Source of the DNA: Streptomyces sp. DH5
GTDB lineage: Bacteria; Actinomycetota; Actinomycetes; Streptomycetales; Streptomycetaceae
Length of the DNA stretch: 64,000 nucleotides
Assembly (NCBI RefSeq): GCF_020873915.1
Contig: NZ_JAHWGP010000016.1
Coordinates: 1-64,000 of the forward strand
Reading direction: 5' to 3'
The number at the start of each line of letters is the position of its first letter. The first letter of the stretch is position 1. Below, piece after piece: positions 17,925 through 28,144 of the stretch. Position numbers and translations under genes: made by a program. The notes under the pieces were generated by a model, which saw only the letters and a list, made by a program, of their open reading frames with translations, had not been told where the DNA came from and did not search any database.

Positions 17925-19049
17925 GTGATGGCGTCCACCGGGAAGGCACGCGACGAGGGGCCCGGCCGCCCGTCCCCGCTCGATCCCCTCGCCGCCCTGC
18001 GCACACCGGACGACCCGCCCTGGGACGTGTACCTCACCGGCACGGTCTTCCTCGACATCGTCTTCACCGGGCTGGACTCCGCCCCGGTGCGCGGGACCGA
18101 GTCCTGGGCGAGGGGGATGGGATCGAGCCCCGGCGGCGTCGCCAACATGGCCACCGCCCTGGCCCGGCTCGGCCTGCGCACCTCCCTCGCGGCGGCCTTC
18201 GGCAGCGACCACTACGGCGAGTACTGCTGGGACACGCTGGAGCAGGGCGAGGGCATCGACCTCTCCCCGTCGCGCACCGTGCCCGGCTGGCACTCGCCGG
18301 TCACCGTCTCCATGGCCTACGAGGGCGAGCGGACGATGGTCTCCCACGGCCACGAACCGCCCCCGGAGGAACCGGCCCCCGACTGCCCGCCGCGCGCCCG
18401 CGCGGCCGTCGCCTCCCTCACGCCCGGCCGCGGCGCGCCCTGGATCGCGCAGGCCGCTCGCAAGGGGGCGAGGATCTTCGGCGACGTCGGCTGGGACGAC
18501 AGCGGGGTGTGGGATCTCGCCCGGCTGACCGATCTGCGGCACTGCGAGGCGTTCCTGCCGAACGCGGACGAGGCCATGCGGTACACCGGCACCGACTGCC
18601 CCCGCGCGGCCGCGCACGCCCTCACCGAGCACGTGCCGGTCGCGGTGGTCACCCTGGGCGCGGAGGGCGCCTACGCGGTGGACCGGCGCACGGGGGAGAC
18701 GGCTTCGGTGCCGGCGATCGAGGTGGAGGCGCTGGATCCGACGGGGGCGGGGGACGTGTTCGTGGCCGGGTTCGTCACCGGGAGCCTGGCGGGATGGCCG
18801 CTGGCCGACCGGCTCGCCTTCGCCGGGCTCACGGCGGCGCTGTCCGTGCAGGAGTTCGGGGGGTCGCTGTCGGCGCCGGGGTGGGCGGAGATCGGGGCGT
18901 GGTGGCGCAGGGTGCAGTCGGTCGAGGGGCAGGACCCCTCGGCGCTGCGGCGGTACGCGTTCCTGGCCGGCCTGGTGTCGGAGGAACTGGTGCGGCCCTG
19001 GCCGCTGCGGCGGGCGGTGCCGACGATCGGTTTCCGCCGGTCGGCCTGA
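17925..19049 (+). CDS. PfkB-family carbohydrate kinase
   Basis: A 374-aa ribokinase-type sugar or nucleoside kinase. The PfkB signature 2 with the catalytic Asp is seen as DPTGAGDVFVAGF (about residues 267-279), and the N-terminal substrate-binding GSSPGGVANMATALARLG at about 65-82. The sugar is not predictable. The start is GTG 17925 or ATG 17928; CAGGGAG 6-9 nt upstream suits both. A CRP-like site just upstream suggests cAMP/CRP-linked expression, but that is inference. Confidence 0.88.
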   Translation: MMASTGKARDEGPGRPSPLDPLAALRTPDDPPWDVYLTGTVFLDIVFTGLDSAPVRGTESWARGMGSSPGGVANMATALARLGLRTSLAAAFGSDHYGEYCWDTLEQGEGIDLSPSRTVPGWHSPVTVSMAYEGERTMVSHGHEPPPEEPAPDCPPRARAAVASLTPGRGAPWIAQAARKGARIFGDVGWDDSGVWDLARLTDLRHCEAFLPNADEAMRYTGTDCPRAAAHALTEHVPVAVVTLGAEGAYAVDRRTGETASVPAIEVEALDPTGAGDVFVAGFVTGSLAGWPLADRLAFAGLTAALSVQEFGGSLSAPGWAEIGAWWRRVQSVEGQDPSALRRYAFLAGLVSEELVRPWPLRRAVPTIGFRRSA

Positions 19050-19207
19050 CGACCGGGCTTCCACCGCCGTCGCCCGTGACGCGGAGGCGAGGCGGTACGA
19101 AAAGCCCTACGGACTTGTCGGTCCTCCGTCGTACCCTGGGAGTCGCGAGGCCGCCCTCCGGTGCGCGGCCGTGACGAGGAGGATCCGCAGGCCTTCAGAG
19201 CCGGCCC

Positions 19208-20278
<1,071 letters not shown>

Positions 20279-20290
20279 ACCGAGCACCAG

Positions 20291-20788
20291 ATGTCGATCG
20301 ACGTCAACAACGAGTCCGGAACCGAGGTCGACGAGCAGGCGATCCTCGACATCGCCCGCTACGCGCTCGCCCGCATGCGCATCCACCCGCTCTCCGAGCT
20401 CTCGGTGATCGTCGTGGACGCCGGCGCCATGGAGCAGCTGCACATCCAGTGGATGGATCTGCCCGGGCCGACGGACGTCATGTCGTTCCCGATGGACGAG
20501 CTGCGGCCGCCGTCCAAGGACGACGACGAGCCCCCGCAGGGGCTGCTCGGCGACATCGTGCTCTGCCCCGAGGTCGCCGCCCGGCAGGGCCAGGACGCAC
20601 CCACGCGGCACACCATGGACGAGGAGCTCCAGCTGCTCACCGTCCACGGTGTGCTGCACCTGCTGGGCTACGACCACGAGGAAGCGGACGAGAAGGCCGA
20701 GATGTTCGGCCTCCAGGCGGCCATCGTGGACGGCTGGCGCGCGGAGAAGGGCCTGACCGGCCCGTCCCCCGCCCCGACCGTCTCATGA
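20291..20788 (+). CDS. ybeY: Endoribonuclease YbeY (rRNA maturation factor)
   Basis: A 165-aa metal-dependent endoribonuclease for 16S rRNA 3' processing and ribosome quality control. The zinc motif H-x3-H-x5-H is seen as [13 protein letters not shown] (about residues 118-130), preceded by DVMSFPMDE. It lies between phoH and the CorC gene; its stop overlaps the next ATG (ATGA). This gene order is conserved across bacteria. Confidence 0.95.
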   Translation: MSIDVNNESGTEVDEQAILDIARYALARMRIHPLSELSVIVVDAGAMEQLHIQWMDLPGPTDVMSFPMDELRPPSKDDDEPPQGLLGDIVLCPEVAARQGQDAPTRHTMDEELQLLTVHGVLHLLGYDHEEADEKAEMFGLQAAIVDGWRAEKGLTGPSPAPTVS

Positions 20789-22095
20789 GTCCGGCGCTCG
20801 TCCTCGGCGCGATCGCCCTCGTCGTCGTCGCCTGGCTGGCCGCCTCCGCGGAGGCGGGCATGGCGCGCGTCTCCAGCTTCCGCGCCGAGGAAGCCGTACG
20901 GTCCGGCCGCCGGGGCAGTGCCAAGCTCGCACAGATCGCCGCCGACCCCACCCGCTACCTCAACGTGGCGCTGCTGGTCCGCGTCGTCTGCGAGATGGCC
21001 GCCGCCTCCCTGATCACCTACGGCTGCCTGCGCGAGTTCGACGGGACGGCCGAGGCGCTGCTGATCGCCATCGCGGTCATGGTCCTGGTCTCCTACGTCG
21101 CCGTAGGCGTGTCCCCGCGCACCATCGGCCGCCAGCACCCGCTGAACACCGCCACGGCCGCCGCGTACGTGCTGGTGCCGCTCGCCCGGGTCATGGGCCC
21201 GATCCCCTCGCTCCTGATCCTCATCGGCAACGCGCTTACCCCCGGCAAGGGCTTCCGGCGCGGCCCCTTCGCCTCCGAGGCGGAGCTGCGCGCGATGGTG
21301 GACCTCGCGGAGAAGGAATCACTGATCGAGGACGAGGAGCGCCGCATGGTGCACTCCGTCTTCGAGCTCGGCGACACGCTCGTGCGCGAGGTGATGGTGC
21401 CGCGCACCGACCTGGTGGTCATCGAGCGGTACAAGACGATCCGGCAGGCCCTCACCCTCGCCCTGCGCTCCGGGTTCTCCCGCATCCCGGTGACCGGCGA
21501 GAGCGAGGACGACATCGTCGGGATCGTCTACCTCAAGGACCTCGCCCGCAAGACGCACATCAGCCGGGACGCCGAGAGCGAACTGGTGTCCACCGCGATG
21601 CGCCCCGCGTTCTTCGTGCCCGACACCAAGAACGCCGGTGACCTGCTGCGCGAGATGCAGAAGGAACGCCGGCACGTGGCCGTCGCCGTCGACGAGTACG
21701 GCGGCACCGCGGGCATCGTCACCATCGAGGACATCCTCGAGGAGATCGTCGGCGAGATCACCGACGAGTACGACCGGGAGATCGCGCCGGTCGAGGAGCT
21801 GGGAGAGGACCGCCACCGGGTCACCGCCCGCCTCGACATCACCGACCTCGGCGAGCTGTACGGGCTGGAGGAGTACGACGACGAGGACGTGGAGACCGTC
21901 GGCGGCCTGCTCGCGAAGCACCTGGGCAGGGTGCCGATCGCCGGCGCCTCGTCCGTGGTCGACCTGCCCGACGGACGTCGGCTGCGGCTGACCGCGGAGG
22001 CGTCGGCCGGACGCCGGAACAAGATCGTGACGGTGCTGGTGGAGCCGGTGGGCCCCGCGGACCCGCCCCGCGAGGAGGAGGACGGGCCGGAGTGA
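20785..22095 (+). CDS. Hemolysin/CorC-type transporter-associated protein (CNNM, CBS, CorC_HlyC)
   Basis: A 436-aa membrane protein. The N-terminal DUF21/CNNM domain has about four hydrophobic segments (1-150). Two CBS domains follow (about 200-320, with [12 protein letters not shown] and [10 protein letters not shown]). A C-terminal CorC_HlyC domain (about 345-430) ends the protein. CNNM-family proteins are linked to Mg2+/Co2+ export. The ATG overlaps the ybeY stop, and its own stop overlaps the next GTG, so phoH-ybeY-this-yjbR forms a tightly packed operon. Confidence 0.92.
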   Translation: MSPALVLGAIALVVVAWLAASAEAGMARVSSFRAEEAVRSGRRGSAKLAQIAADPTRYLNVALLVRVVCEMAAASLITYGCLREFDGTAEALLIAIAVMVLVSYVAVGVSPRTIGRQHPLNTATAAAYVLVPLARVMGPIPSLLILIGNALTPGKGFRRGPFASEAELRAMVDLAEKESLIEDEERRMVHSVFELGDTLVREVMVPRTDLVVIERYKTIRQALTLALRSGFSRIPVTGESEDDIVGIVYLKDLARKTHISRDAESELVSTAMRPAFFVPDTKNAGDLLREMQKERRHVAVAVDEYGGTAGIVTIEDILEEIVGEITDEYDREIAPVEELGEDRHRVTARLDITDLGELYGLEEYDDEDVETVGGLLAKHLGRVPIAGASSVVDLPDGRRLRLTAEASAGRRNKIVTVLVEPVGPADPPREEEDGPE

Positions 22096-22451
22096 CCCCG
22101 GAACGGCTGCGCGCCCTGTGCCTGTCCTTCGACGCCGCCGTGGAGGACTTCCCCTTCAACCCCGAGACCTCGGTGTTCAAGGTGCGGGGCAAGCTGTTCG
22201 CCCTCACGGCTCTGGACGCGCGGCCTCTCACGGTCAACCTCAAGTGCGACCCGGAGGACGCGATCCGGCTCCGCGCCGAACACCCGGACCTGATCGCCCC
22301 CGGCTACCACATGAACAAGCGCCACTGGAACACCGTGACGGTCGACGGAACCCTCCCGGACCGCCTGGTCCGGGAGCTGGTGGAGGACTCGTACGACCTG
22401 GTCGTGGCCGGTCTGCCGCGGGCGGAGCGGCTGAAGCTCGACCGGGCGTGA
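22092..22451 (+). CDS. MmcQ/YjbR family protein
   Basis: A 119-aa MmcQ/YjbR-fold protein, a family with a DNA-binding-like CyaY fold and no settled function. Conserved features seen: [10 protein letters not shown] near the N-terminus, [22 protein letters not shown] and [12 protein letters not shown]. It is full length. The GTG start overlaps the upstream stop (GTGA), so it is the last gene of the operon. Confidence 0.88.
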   Translation: MTPERLRALCLSFDAAVEDFPFNPETSVFKVRGKLFALTALDARPLTVNLKCDPEDAIRLRAEHPDLIAPGYHMNKRHWNTVTVDGTLPDRLVRELVEDSYDLVVAGLPRAERLKLDRA

Positions 22452-22621
22452 CCTGCCCGGGTGTGCACCCGGCGCACACCGGATTGGCCCGACTGGCCCC
22501 TCGCCAATGCCGGGACGTGGCGGCAGAATGTACTCACGGTGCGCTACGACGCCACCGCTCCGGGCCGCCTGCCAGGGAAACTCGGAGCGGAAGCGTCTGC
22601 CTACAGCGTCCGCCGCTCTCG

Positions 22622-22644
22622 GCCCCGACCGCTCAGGTCGGGGC
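22622..22644. terminator. Hairpin terminator
   Basis: GCCCCGACC - GCTCA - GGTCGGGGC is a perfect 9-bp stem. It sits 10 bp past the stop of the small minus-strand gene at 22654 and could also serve the plus-strand operon. Confidence 0.6.
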
Positions 22645-22653
22645 TGACTGCTG

Positions 22654-22803
22654 TCACACGAACGGGAGAACCCATTCGTCGACGATCTTCTGGATCGCGA
22701 TGAGGAGGTTGATCAGCGGGAGGGCCAGGGCCACCCGCTCCCCCCATGTGCGCTCGACTCGCTCGGGGCGGCGCTCTCCTCCCTGTTCCTGTCGGTCCGA
22801 CAT
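22654..22803 (-). CDS. Small membrane protein, 49 aa (unannotated type)
   Basis: A short open reading frame encoding 49 residues: a charged N-terminal half ([17 protein letters not shown]), then one hydrophobic helix ([18 protein letters not shown], about 24-41) and a short WVLPFV end. About 40 of 48 internal codons end in G or C, as in real genes of this genome. A perfect hairpin terminator follows the stop at the right distance. GAGGAG lies about 10 nt before the ATG. I do not recognise a family; single-pass regulatory or toxin-like peptides have this form, but that is speculation. Confidence 0.5.
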   Translation of the reverse strand: MSDRQEQGGERRPERVERTWGERVALALPLINLLIAIQKIVDEWVLPFV

Positions 22804-23235
22804 CGGCCATCGGCTCCTCTCGGCTCCGTCCGTCGCCGTGTCCCGGCGAGCCGCGAACGGGCTGTGTCAGGAATGGGACCGGTGGCCTTGACGTGCACTC
22901 GCGATGTCCGCTGAGCGTTCTGATGGCTGATCAACCCCTTGTGTGCGGTGGGCCGTTCGGCAAGCGTTACGCTGGACAGCGTAACGCGGCAGGTGCTCAT
23001 TGGACAGTGCCTGTTGTAAGTCTGCTATGTGAAGCATCTGAAACGACTTGTTCGATGTGCGACATGGCAGATTGCGGAGTGTCCGAACGCGGAGGTGTGT
23101 GCGCTGTGGTAAGTCTCTCCTGGGATCGACGTGCACGTGCATCGATCCGATGCGTCCTCCTCGAAAGGTCTCGATGGGTAACATGCACATCTGCTACCTT
23201 GCACAATGCTGGATCCGATGGGGGGTGGAGCAGTC
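22804..23235. other. Intergenic region upstream of XRE regulator, with dyads
   Basis: No gene is supported. It is less GC-rich than its surroundings and holds a perfect 10-4-10 palindrome (22964-22987), a smaller ATGT-GCG-ACAT dyad (23055-23065) and an imperfect 24-bp dyad centred on TGCACGTGCA (23124-23147). TACCTT at 23195-23200 could be a -10 element. Confidence 0.5.
22964..22987. promoter_or_regulatory. Perfect 10-4-10 palindrome (operator-like)
   Basis: GCGTTACGCT-GGAC-AGCGTAACGC. There is no T-tract and no gene ends just before it, so a regulator site is more likely than a terminator. Confidence 0.55.
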
Positions 23236-24135
23236 ATGGTCGTGACGAGTGCGGCATTGCTGCGCCTGCGGCTGCGCACTGAACTGCGCAAGGCGCGCAT
23301 GACCGCCGGCCTGACGCAGCGTGAGGTCGCCGACCGGATGGAGTGGAGTCCGTCCAAGCTCATCCGGATCGAAGCGGGCGAGGTCGGCATCTCGGTCAAC
23401 GACCTGCGTCCGCTCGTCGCCGCCTACGGGATCACGGACCGGCGCAAACTCGAAGAACTGCTGGACATGGCCCGGGGCAGCCGGCGTATGCCGTTCACCG
23501 AGTACCGGGACCTGTACAGCAAGGACTTCATGCAGCGCCTCGCCCTGGAGTCGGCGGCCTCCGTCCATCGCCAGTTCGGGGCATCGCTCCTGCCGGGTCT
23601 GCTGCAGACCGAGGAGTACATGCGGGCCGTGATCGGCGCCTACGGCAAGGACATGCCCGAGGAGAACGTCGACCGCGTCGTCGAGTCGCGCCTCGCGCGT
23701 CAGGAGCTGCTGGACCAGGGGGAGGGGCGGGAGTTCTCCTTCGTCCTGGACGAGTCGGTGGTGCGCCGCGTGACCGGGGGGCGCGGGGTGATGCGGGCTC
23801 AGCTGGAGCATCTGGCCGACCTGTCGGCGCGTCCGCACGTCACGATTCAGATCCTGCCGTTCAGCATCGGCGCGCACCCCGGCATCCAGGGGCCGTTCAC
23901 GCTGTTCGAGTTCCAGGCCGAGGGGATGGAGGACTCTCTGTTCATCGAGGACTCCCGGGGGCTGACCACCGCCTCGACCTCCCCGGAGGAGACCCGGAAG
24001 TACCTGGAGCGTTTCTGGGAGCTGGAGGACATGTCGCTGAAGACCGGCGTCGACGTCGTGCTGCGGCGACTCGCGGAGCGCATCGCGGAGGGAGGCGACG
24101 AACTGGAGGCGCTGCTGCAGCAGGACGCCGCCTGA
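23236..24135 (+). CDS. XRE-family regulator with DUF5753 domain
   Basis: A 299-aa helix-turn-helix protein. The XRE domain (about residues 10-65) has AGLTQREVADRMEWSPSKLIRIEAG-type helices, and the rest is the DUF5753 ligand/partner domain (LLPGLLQTEEYMRAVI, about 115-130; ILPFSIGAHPG, about 209-219). Such proteins are common in Streptomyces (WhiJ-like) and usually pair with a small DUF397 protein, as here. ATG 23236 follows GGTGGAG at 6 nt. An ATG at 23206, 5 nt after TACCTT, could instead serve a leaderless message and add 10 residues. Confidence 0.85.
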   Translation: MVVTSAALLRLRLRTELRKARMTAGLTQREVADRMEWSPSKLIRIEAGEVGISVNDLRPLVAAYGITDRRKLEELLDMARGSRRMPFTEYRDLYSKDFMQRLALESAASVHRQFGASLLPGLLQTEEYMRAVIGAYGKDMPEENVDRVVESRLARQELLDQGEGREFSFVLDESVVRRVTGGRGVMRAQLEHLADLSARPHVTIQILPFSIGAHPGIQGPFTLFEFQAEGMEDSLFIEDSRGLTTASTSPEETRKYLERFWELEDMSLKTGVDVVLRRLAERIAEGGDELEALLQQDAA

Positions 24136-24315
24136 GCGGACCCCGTCGGAGCGGTTTCCCCACCAACTTGCCGTGTTCGGCACGGTAAGTTGGCGGAATT
24201 GTCATGTCCGGGTGCGTGGGTTCTGCACGTAGCATGGGAGGTCTGCCGTGTGATCCACGGCACTGCACGGGGGACGCCCCGGCTGGGCGGTCCACAACCG
24301 GGGTGGAGGTCGAGG

Positions 24316-24519
24316 GTGAGTCAGGCATGGGCATGGCGCAAGAGCAGTAGATCTGTGGACACGGACGACTGCGTCGAGGTTGCCTCCACCGGTGTCGAGG
24401 TCCGCGTCCGGGACTCGAAGCGCCGCTGCGGCGACATCGTCGCCGTCACCCCCGCGGTGTGGGGCTCCTTCCTCCGTTCCCTCGCCGATCCGTTGCCCGC
24501 TCGCCGCACCGATTCCTGA
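24316..24519 (+). CDS. DUF397 domain protein
   Basis: A 67-aa DUF397 protein: WRKSSRS, DDCVEVAS, VRVRDSKRRCG and a VWGSFL end, the usual pattern. The start is GTG 24316, with GGAGG 6 nt upstream; an open frame to 24190 is unlikely to be translated. It follows the XRE gene on the same strand. XRE/DUF397 pairs in Streptomyces are regulatory and have been suggested to be toxin-antitoxin-like; the biochemical role is unknown to me. Confidence 0.8.
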   Translation: MSQAWAWRKSSRSVDTDDCVEVASTGVEVRVRDSKRRCGDIVAVTPAVWGSFLRSLADPLPARRTDS

Positions 24520-24563
24520 GCGGTGTCCGCCCCCGTCGTCGGATGAGCCCCAGGACCCTTCCT

Positions 24564-24569
24564 TATGCT
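24564..24569 (+). promoter_or_regulatory. Probable -10 for leaderless cytidine deaminase-like gene
   Basis: TATGCT lies 6 nt before ATG 24576, and no Shine-Dalgarno sequence is visible. Confidence 0.5.
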
Positions 24570-24575
24570 CGTTCC

Positions 24576-24929
24576 ATGACCGACAGCACCGACCTCACGT
24601 CCGAGGACCGCAAGATCGTCACCCTGGCCCGTTCCGTGCGGGCCCGCAACGGGGTGCCCGAGGGGGCCGCCGTACGCGACGAGACCGGGCGGACCTACGC
24701 CGCGGGGAGCGTGACCCTGGACTCCCTGAAGCTGAGCGCGCTGCGGACCGCGGTGGCGATGGCCGTGGCGTCCGGCGCGACGTCGCTGGAGGCGGCGGCC
24801 GTGGTGACGGAGGCGGAGACGGCGACGGCCGAGGACCGGGCGGCCGTACGGGACCTCGGTGGGCCCGGCACCCCGGTGCTGCTGGCCGGCCCGGACGGAA
24901 CGGTGCGGGAGACGCTCACCGCGGGCTGA
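24576..24929 (+). CDS. Cytidine deaminase-like protein lacking catalytic residues
   Basis: A 117-aa protein with the size and pattern of a cytidine deaminase. The helix that normally reads (C/H)AERTA is here LSALRTA (about residues 53-59), so both the zinc ligand and the catalytic Glu are gone, and the PCxxC segment is absent (TPVLLAGPDG instead). It should not bind zinc or deaminate. Similar small proteins sit beside era in other actinobacteria (from memory, M. tuberculosis has one next to its era), so it probably has a conserved non-enzymatic role. A leaderless start at ATG 24576 is likely. Confidence 0.75.
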   Translation: MTDSTDLTSEDRKIVTLARSVRARNGVPEGAAVRDETGRTYAAGSVTLDSLKLSALRTAVAMAVASGATSLEAAAVVTEAETATAEDRAAVRDLGGPGTPVLLAGPDGTVRETLTAG

Positions 24930-25156
24930 CGCGTCGCAGCCCTCTTGGTGTTACCGCTGGTGAACAGGCCAGATTCCAACCGTGCCGCGGCACTGCCTCC
25001 CGCGCGTCAATGGGAACGCCGGTCCCGACGAGGCGTCGTGGGCGACCGGTGTCGCAGCGGGTCCGGACCCCATCTGCCGATCAGCTCTCCGAACAGTTCC
25101 CCCGACGGAGTTCCCCCCACACGGAACCCCCCACACGGGAAGGGAGCCGGAATCCC

Positions 25157-25636
25157 ATGAGAGGCAAGCGATTCGGAACGGGGCTGTCCCTGGCGGCAGG
25201 CGCCCTCGCGGTCTGCGGACTCGCCTTCGCCCCCGCCGCGGCGGCCGTCGCCCCCGGAGTGGCGACCGTCGACGCCGACTGCGGCACCTGGGGCGGCGAC
25301 GAAGCCACCCTGACGGCGACCCAGAACGGCACGTCCGCCACCGTCACCATCACCACCTCCGCGGTCACGGCGCCCGTCGCCCTCGCCGAGGACTCCCTAA
25401 TCTCGGAGCTGAGGATGGTGAAGGCCGGCGGCGGCACCACCGTCTTCAAGGGCGCCGGGAACCCGGCCATGGCGGCCGGCGACGCCCTCGAGGTCGGCCC
25501 GCTCACCGGCACCGTGGCCCCCGGCGACAGCCTGGAGGCGTTCGGCGGCACCGTGAAGGTGACCGCGTTCGGCTTCCTCACCATCACCTGTACGGCGACC
25601 GGCCCCCAGGCGCCGGGCCCGTTCGTCTTCGACTGA
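25157..25636 (+). CDS. Secreted protein of unknown function
   Basis: A 159-aa protein with a clear Sec signal peptide (MRGKRFGTGLSLAAGALAV..., cleavage likely after an AxA near residue 30). The mature part has two cysteines (DADCGTWGG and TITCTATG) that could form one disulfide, is rich in Thr, Val and Gly, and looks all-beta. No family is recognised. The ATG has GGGAG about 12 nt upstream. It separates the cytidine deaminase-like gene from era and may be a lineage-specific insertion. Confidence 0.75.
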   Translation: MRGKRFGTGLSLAAGALAVCGLAFAPAAAAVAPGVATVDADCGTWGGDEATLTATQNGTSATVTITTSAVTAPVALAEDSLISELRMVKAGGGTTVFKGAGNPAMAAGDALEVGPLTGTVAPGDSLEAFGGTVKVTAFGFLTITCTATGPQAPGPFVFD

Positions 25637-25732
25637 CCCCACCGGGCACCGGGCGGCCGGGCCGGGCACCCGCGGGGTGCCCGGCCCGGCCCCCGTTCCG
25701 GACGGTGGTGCGGAAGGGCCCCCGGCATCAGG

Positions 25733-25738
25733 GAGAAT
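25733..25738 (+). promoter_or_regulatory. Probable -10 for leaderless era mRNA
   Basis: GAGAAT within GGGAGAATGG, 7 nt before ATG 25746. It is the same box as before hemW, recO and dusB. Confidence 0.45.
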
Positions 25739-25745
25739 GGGCGGC

Positions 25746-26699
25746 ATGAGCGTTCGTACCCAGTCATCCGACCAGCCGGCCGAGGCCGTCCACAGGGCCG
25801 GTTTCGCCTGCTTCGTGGGCCGCCCCAACGCGGGCAAGTCCACCCTCACGAACGCTCTGGTCGGGCAGAAGGTGGCGATCACCTCCAACCGGCCGCAGAC
25901 CACCCGGCACACCGTCCGCGGCATCGTGCACCGCCCGGACGCGCAGCTGATCCTGGTGGACACCCCCGGCCTGCACAAACCGCGCACCCTCCTGGGCGAG
26001 CGGCTGAACGACGTGGTGCGCACCACGTGGGCCGAGGTCGACGTGATCGGCTTCTGCCTCCCCGCGGACCAGAAGATCGGCCCCGGTGACCGCTTCATCG
26101 CCAAGGAACTCGCCGGGATCAAGAAGACCCCGAAGGTCGCGATCGTCACCAAGACGGACCTGGTGGACGGCAAGGCCCTGGCCGAACAGCTGATCGCCGT
26201 CGACCAGCTCGGCCAGGAGCTGGGCATCACCTGGGCCGAGATCGTCCCGGTGTCGGCGACCGCCAACCAGCAGGTCGGCCTGCTGGCCGACCTCCTGATC
26301 CCGCTCATGCCTCAGGGCCCCGCCCTCTACCCCGAGGGTGACCTCACCGACGAGCCCGAGCAGGTCATGGTCGCGGAGCTGATCCGCGAGGCGGCCCTGG
26401 AAGGCGTCCGCGACGAGCTGCCGCACTCCATCGCCGTGGTCGTCGAGGAGATGCTCCCGCGCGAGGACCGCCCCGCCGACAAGCCCCTCCTCGACATCCA
26501 CGCCAACCTGTTCATCGAGCGCCCCAGCCAGAAGGGCATCGTCATCGGCCCCAAGGGCAAGCGCCTGAAGGACGTCGGCATCAAGTCCCGCCAGCAGATC
26601 GAGGCGCTCCTCGGGACCCCGGTGTTCCTGGACCTTCACGTGAAGGTCGCCAAGGACTGGCAGCGCGACCCGAAGCAGCTGCGGCGCCTCGGTTTCTGA
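25746..26699 (+). CDS. era: GTPase Era
   Basis: A 317-aa GTPase needed for 30S assembly; it binds 16S rRNA near its 3' end. The G motifs are visible: GRPNAGKST (G1, about residue 26), TTRHT (G2), DTPGLH (G3), TKTD (G4, T in place of the usual N) and SATAN (G5). A KH domain at about 225-305 contains VIGPKGKRLKDVG. The start is ATG 25746. Its proximity to the ybeY-phoH-corC block matches the usual bacterial context. Confidence 0.96.
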   Translation: MSVRTQSSDQPAEAVHRAGFACFVGRPNAGKSTLTNALVGQKVAITSNRPQTTRHTVRGIVHRPDAQLILVDTPGLHKPRTLLGERLNDVVRTTWAEVDVIGFCLPADQKIGPGDRFIAKELAGIKKTPKVAIVTKTDLVDGKALAEQLIAVDQLGQELGITWAEIVPVSATANQQVGLLADLLIPLMPQGPALYPEGDLTDEPEQVMVAELIREAALEGVRDELPHSIAVVVEEMLPREDRPADKPLLDIHANLFIERPSQKGIVIGPKGKRLKDVGIKSRQQIEALLGTPVFLDLHVKVAKDWQRDPKQLRRLGF

Positions 26700-26729
26700 C
26701 CGGCGTCGCCGCGTTCGCGCGGCTGCCGC

Positions 26730-28043
26730 TCAGCCGCGCCGCTGCTCCCGCAGCAGGTCCCTGAACCAGCCGTACGACGCCTTCGGGGTCCGCTCCAGCG
26801 TGTCGAAGTCGACGTGGACCAGCCCGAAGCGGCGTGCGTAGCCCTCGGCCCACTCGAAGTTGTCCATCAGGGACCACACGAAGTAGCCGCGCACGTCCAC
26901 GCCCGCCTCCACCGCCCGGTGCAGCGCGCGGACGTGGCCGTCGAGGTAGGCGATGCGGTCCCGGTCGTCCAGCCCCTCGTACGCGCAGCCGTTCTCCGTG
27001 ACGACCACCGGAGGCAGGCGGTCGCCGTAGCGGGCACGGAAGGTGGTGAGGACCTCCGTCAGCGCCTCCGGAACCACCGGCCAGCCGAAGTCCGTCACCG
27101 GATGCCCTTCGATCTCCCTCACGGAGAAGGGAAGTCCGGCCGGCATCCGCACTCCGCCGAAGTCGGTCTCCGTGCCCTCCGGTGCGCCCACGCGCGTCGG
27201 CGCGTAGTAGTTGATCCCGTACCAGTCCAGCGGCGCCGCGATGACCTCCAGGTCCGCATCGACGTCGCCCGGCATCAGTTCGCCGACGCCCTCCGGGTAG
27301 CGGCCGAGGAGCAGCGGGTCGGCGAACATCCGGTTCAGCAGGGTGTCGTAGAAGCCGGCCGCCGTCCGGTCCGCCTCGTCCTGGGAGGCCGGCCAGGTCG
27401 GGGCGTGCGAGTTGGCGATCCCGATGTCGCCCGCGCCCGCCGCCCGCAGCGCGCCCACCGCGAGTCCGTGCGCGAGCAGTTGGTGATGGGCCACCGGCAG
27501 CGCGTCGAAGAGCAGTGTCCTGCCGGGCGCGTGCACGCCCAAAGCGTGCCCGAGCAGCGTGTGTTCGGCGGGCTCGTTGAGCGTGATCCACTTCTCCACC
27601 CGGTCGCCCAGCCGGCCGGCGACCTCGCTCACGTACTCCGCGAACCGCTCGGCGGTGTCCCGCTCCAGCCAGTCCAGCCCGGCCGGCAGATCCCAGTGGA
27701 ACAGCGTCGGCACCGGCCGTACGCCCGCCGCGCACAGGTCGTCGACCAGGCGGTCGTAGAAGTCCAGGCCGCCCCTGGCCAGCACCCTCGGCCAGGAGAC
27801 GGAGAAGCGGTAGGCGTCCACGCCCAGGCCGGCCAGCAACGCCACGTCCTCGGCGTGCCGGTGGACGTGGTCGCAGGCCACCGCCGCCGTCGAGCCGTCC
27901 CGCACCCGCCCCGGCTCCGCCGAGAAGACGTCCCACACGGACGGCTCACGAGCGTCGGCCGCCCCCTCGATCTGGTGCGCCGAGGTCGACACACCCCACA
28001 GGAATCCGTCCGGGAAACGGGGCACCGGGTTCGTCGTCGCCAT
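26730..28043 (-). CDS. Beta-glucosidase (GH1)
   Basis: A 437-aa family 1 glycoside hydrolase, with an acid/base Glu in TLNEP (about residue 157) and a nucleophile in VVTENG (about 351). The N-terminal FPDGFLWGVSTSAHQIEG is the family signature. There is no signal peptide, so it acts inside the cell on imported beta-glucosides. ATG 28043 is chosen; GTG 28061 and ATG 28055 are alternatives. It converges on era and has no transporter or LacI regulator beside it, which is unusual for this family in Streptomyces. Confidence 0.92.
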   Translation of the reverse strand: MATTNPVPRFPDGFLWGVSTSAHQIEGAADAREPSVWDVFSAEPGRVRDGSTAAVACDHVHRHAEDVALLAGLGVDAYRFSVSWPRVLARGGLDFYDRLVDDLCAAGVRPVPTLFHWDLPAGLDWLERDTAERFAEYVSEVAGRLGDRVEKWITLNEPAEHTLLGHALGVHAPGRTLLFDALPVAHHQLLAHGLAVGALRAAGAGDIGIANSHAPTWPASQDEADRTAAGFYDTLLNRMFADPLLLGRYPEGVGELMPGDVDADLEVIAAPLDWYGINYYAPTRVGAPEGTETDFGGVRMPAGLPFSVREIEGHPVTDFGWPVVPEALTEVLTTFRARYGDRLPPVVVTENGCAYEGLDDRDRIAYLDGHVRALHRAVEAGVDVRGYFVWSLMDNFEWAEGYARRFGLVHVDFDTLERTPKASYGWFRDLLREQRRG

Positions 28044-28144
28044 GGCCCGGATCATCCGCACCGACGGCGGGTCACGTCAACGCCCGCGTTCCGAAGGGCC
28101 ATCACCTCCAGGTCGGGGACGAGGGTGACGAAGCGGGGAGCGGG

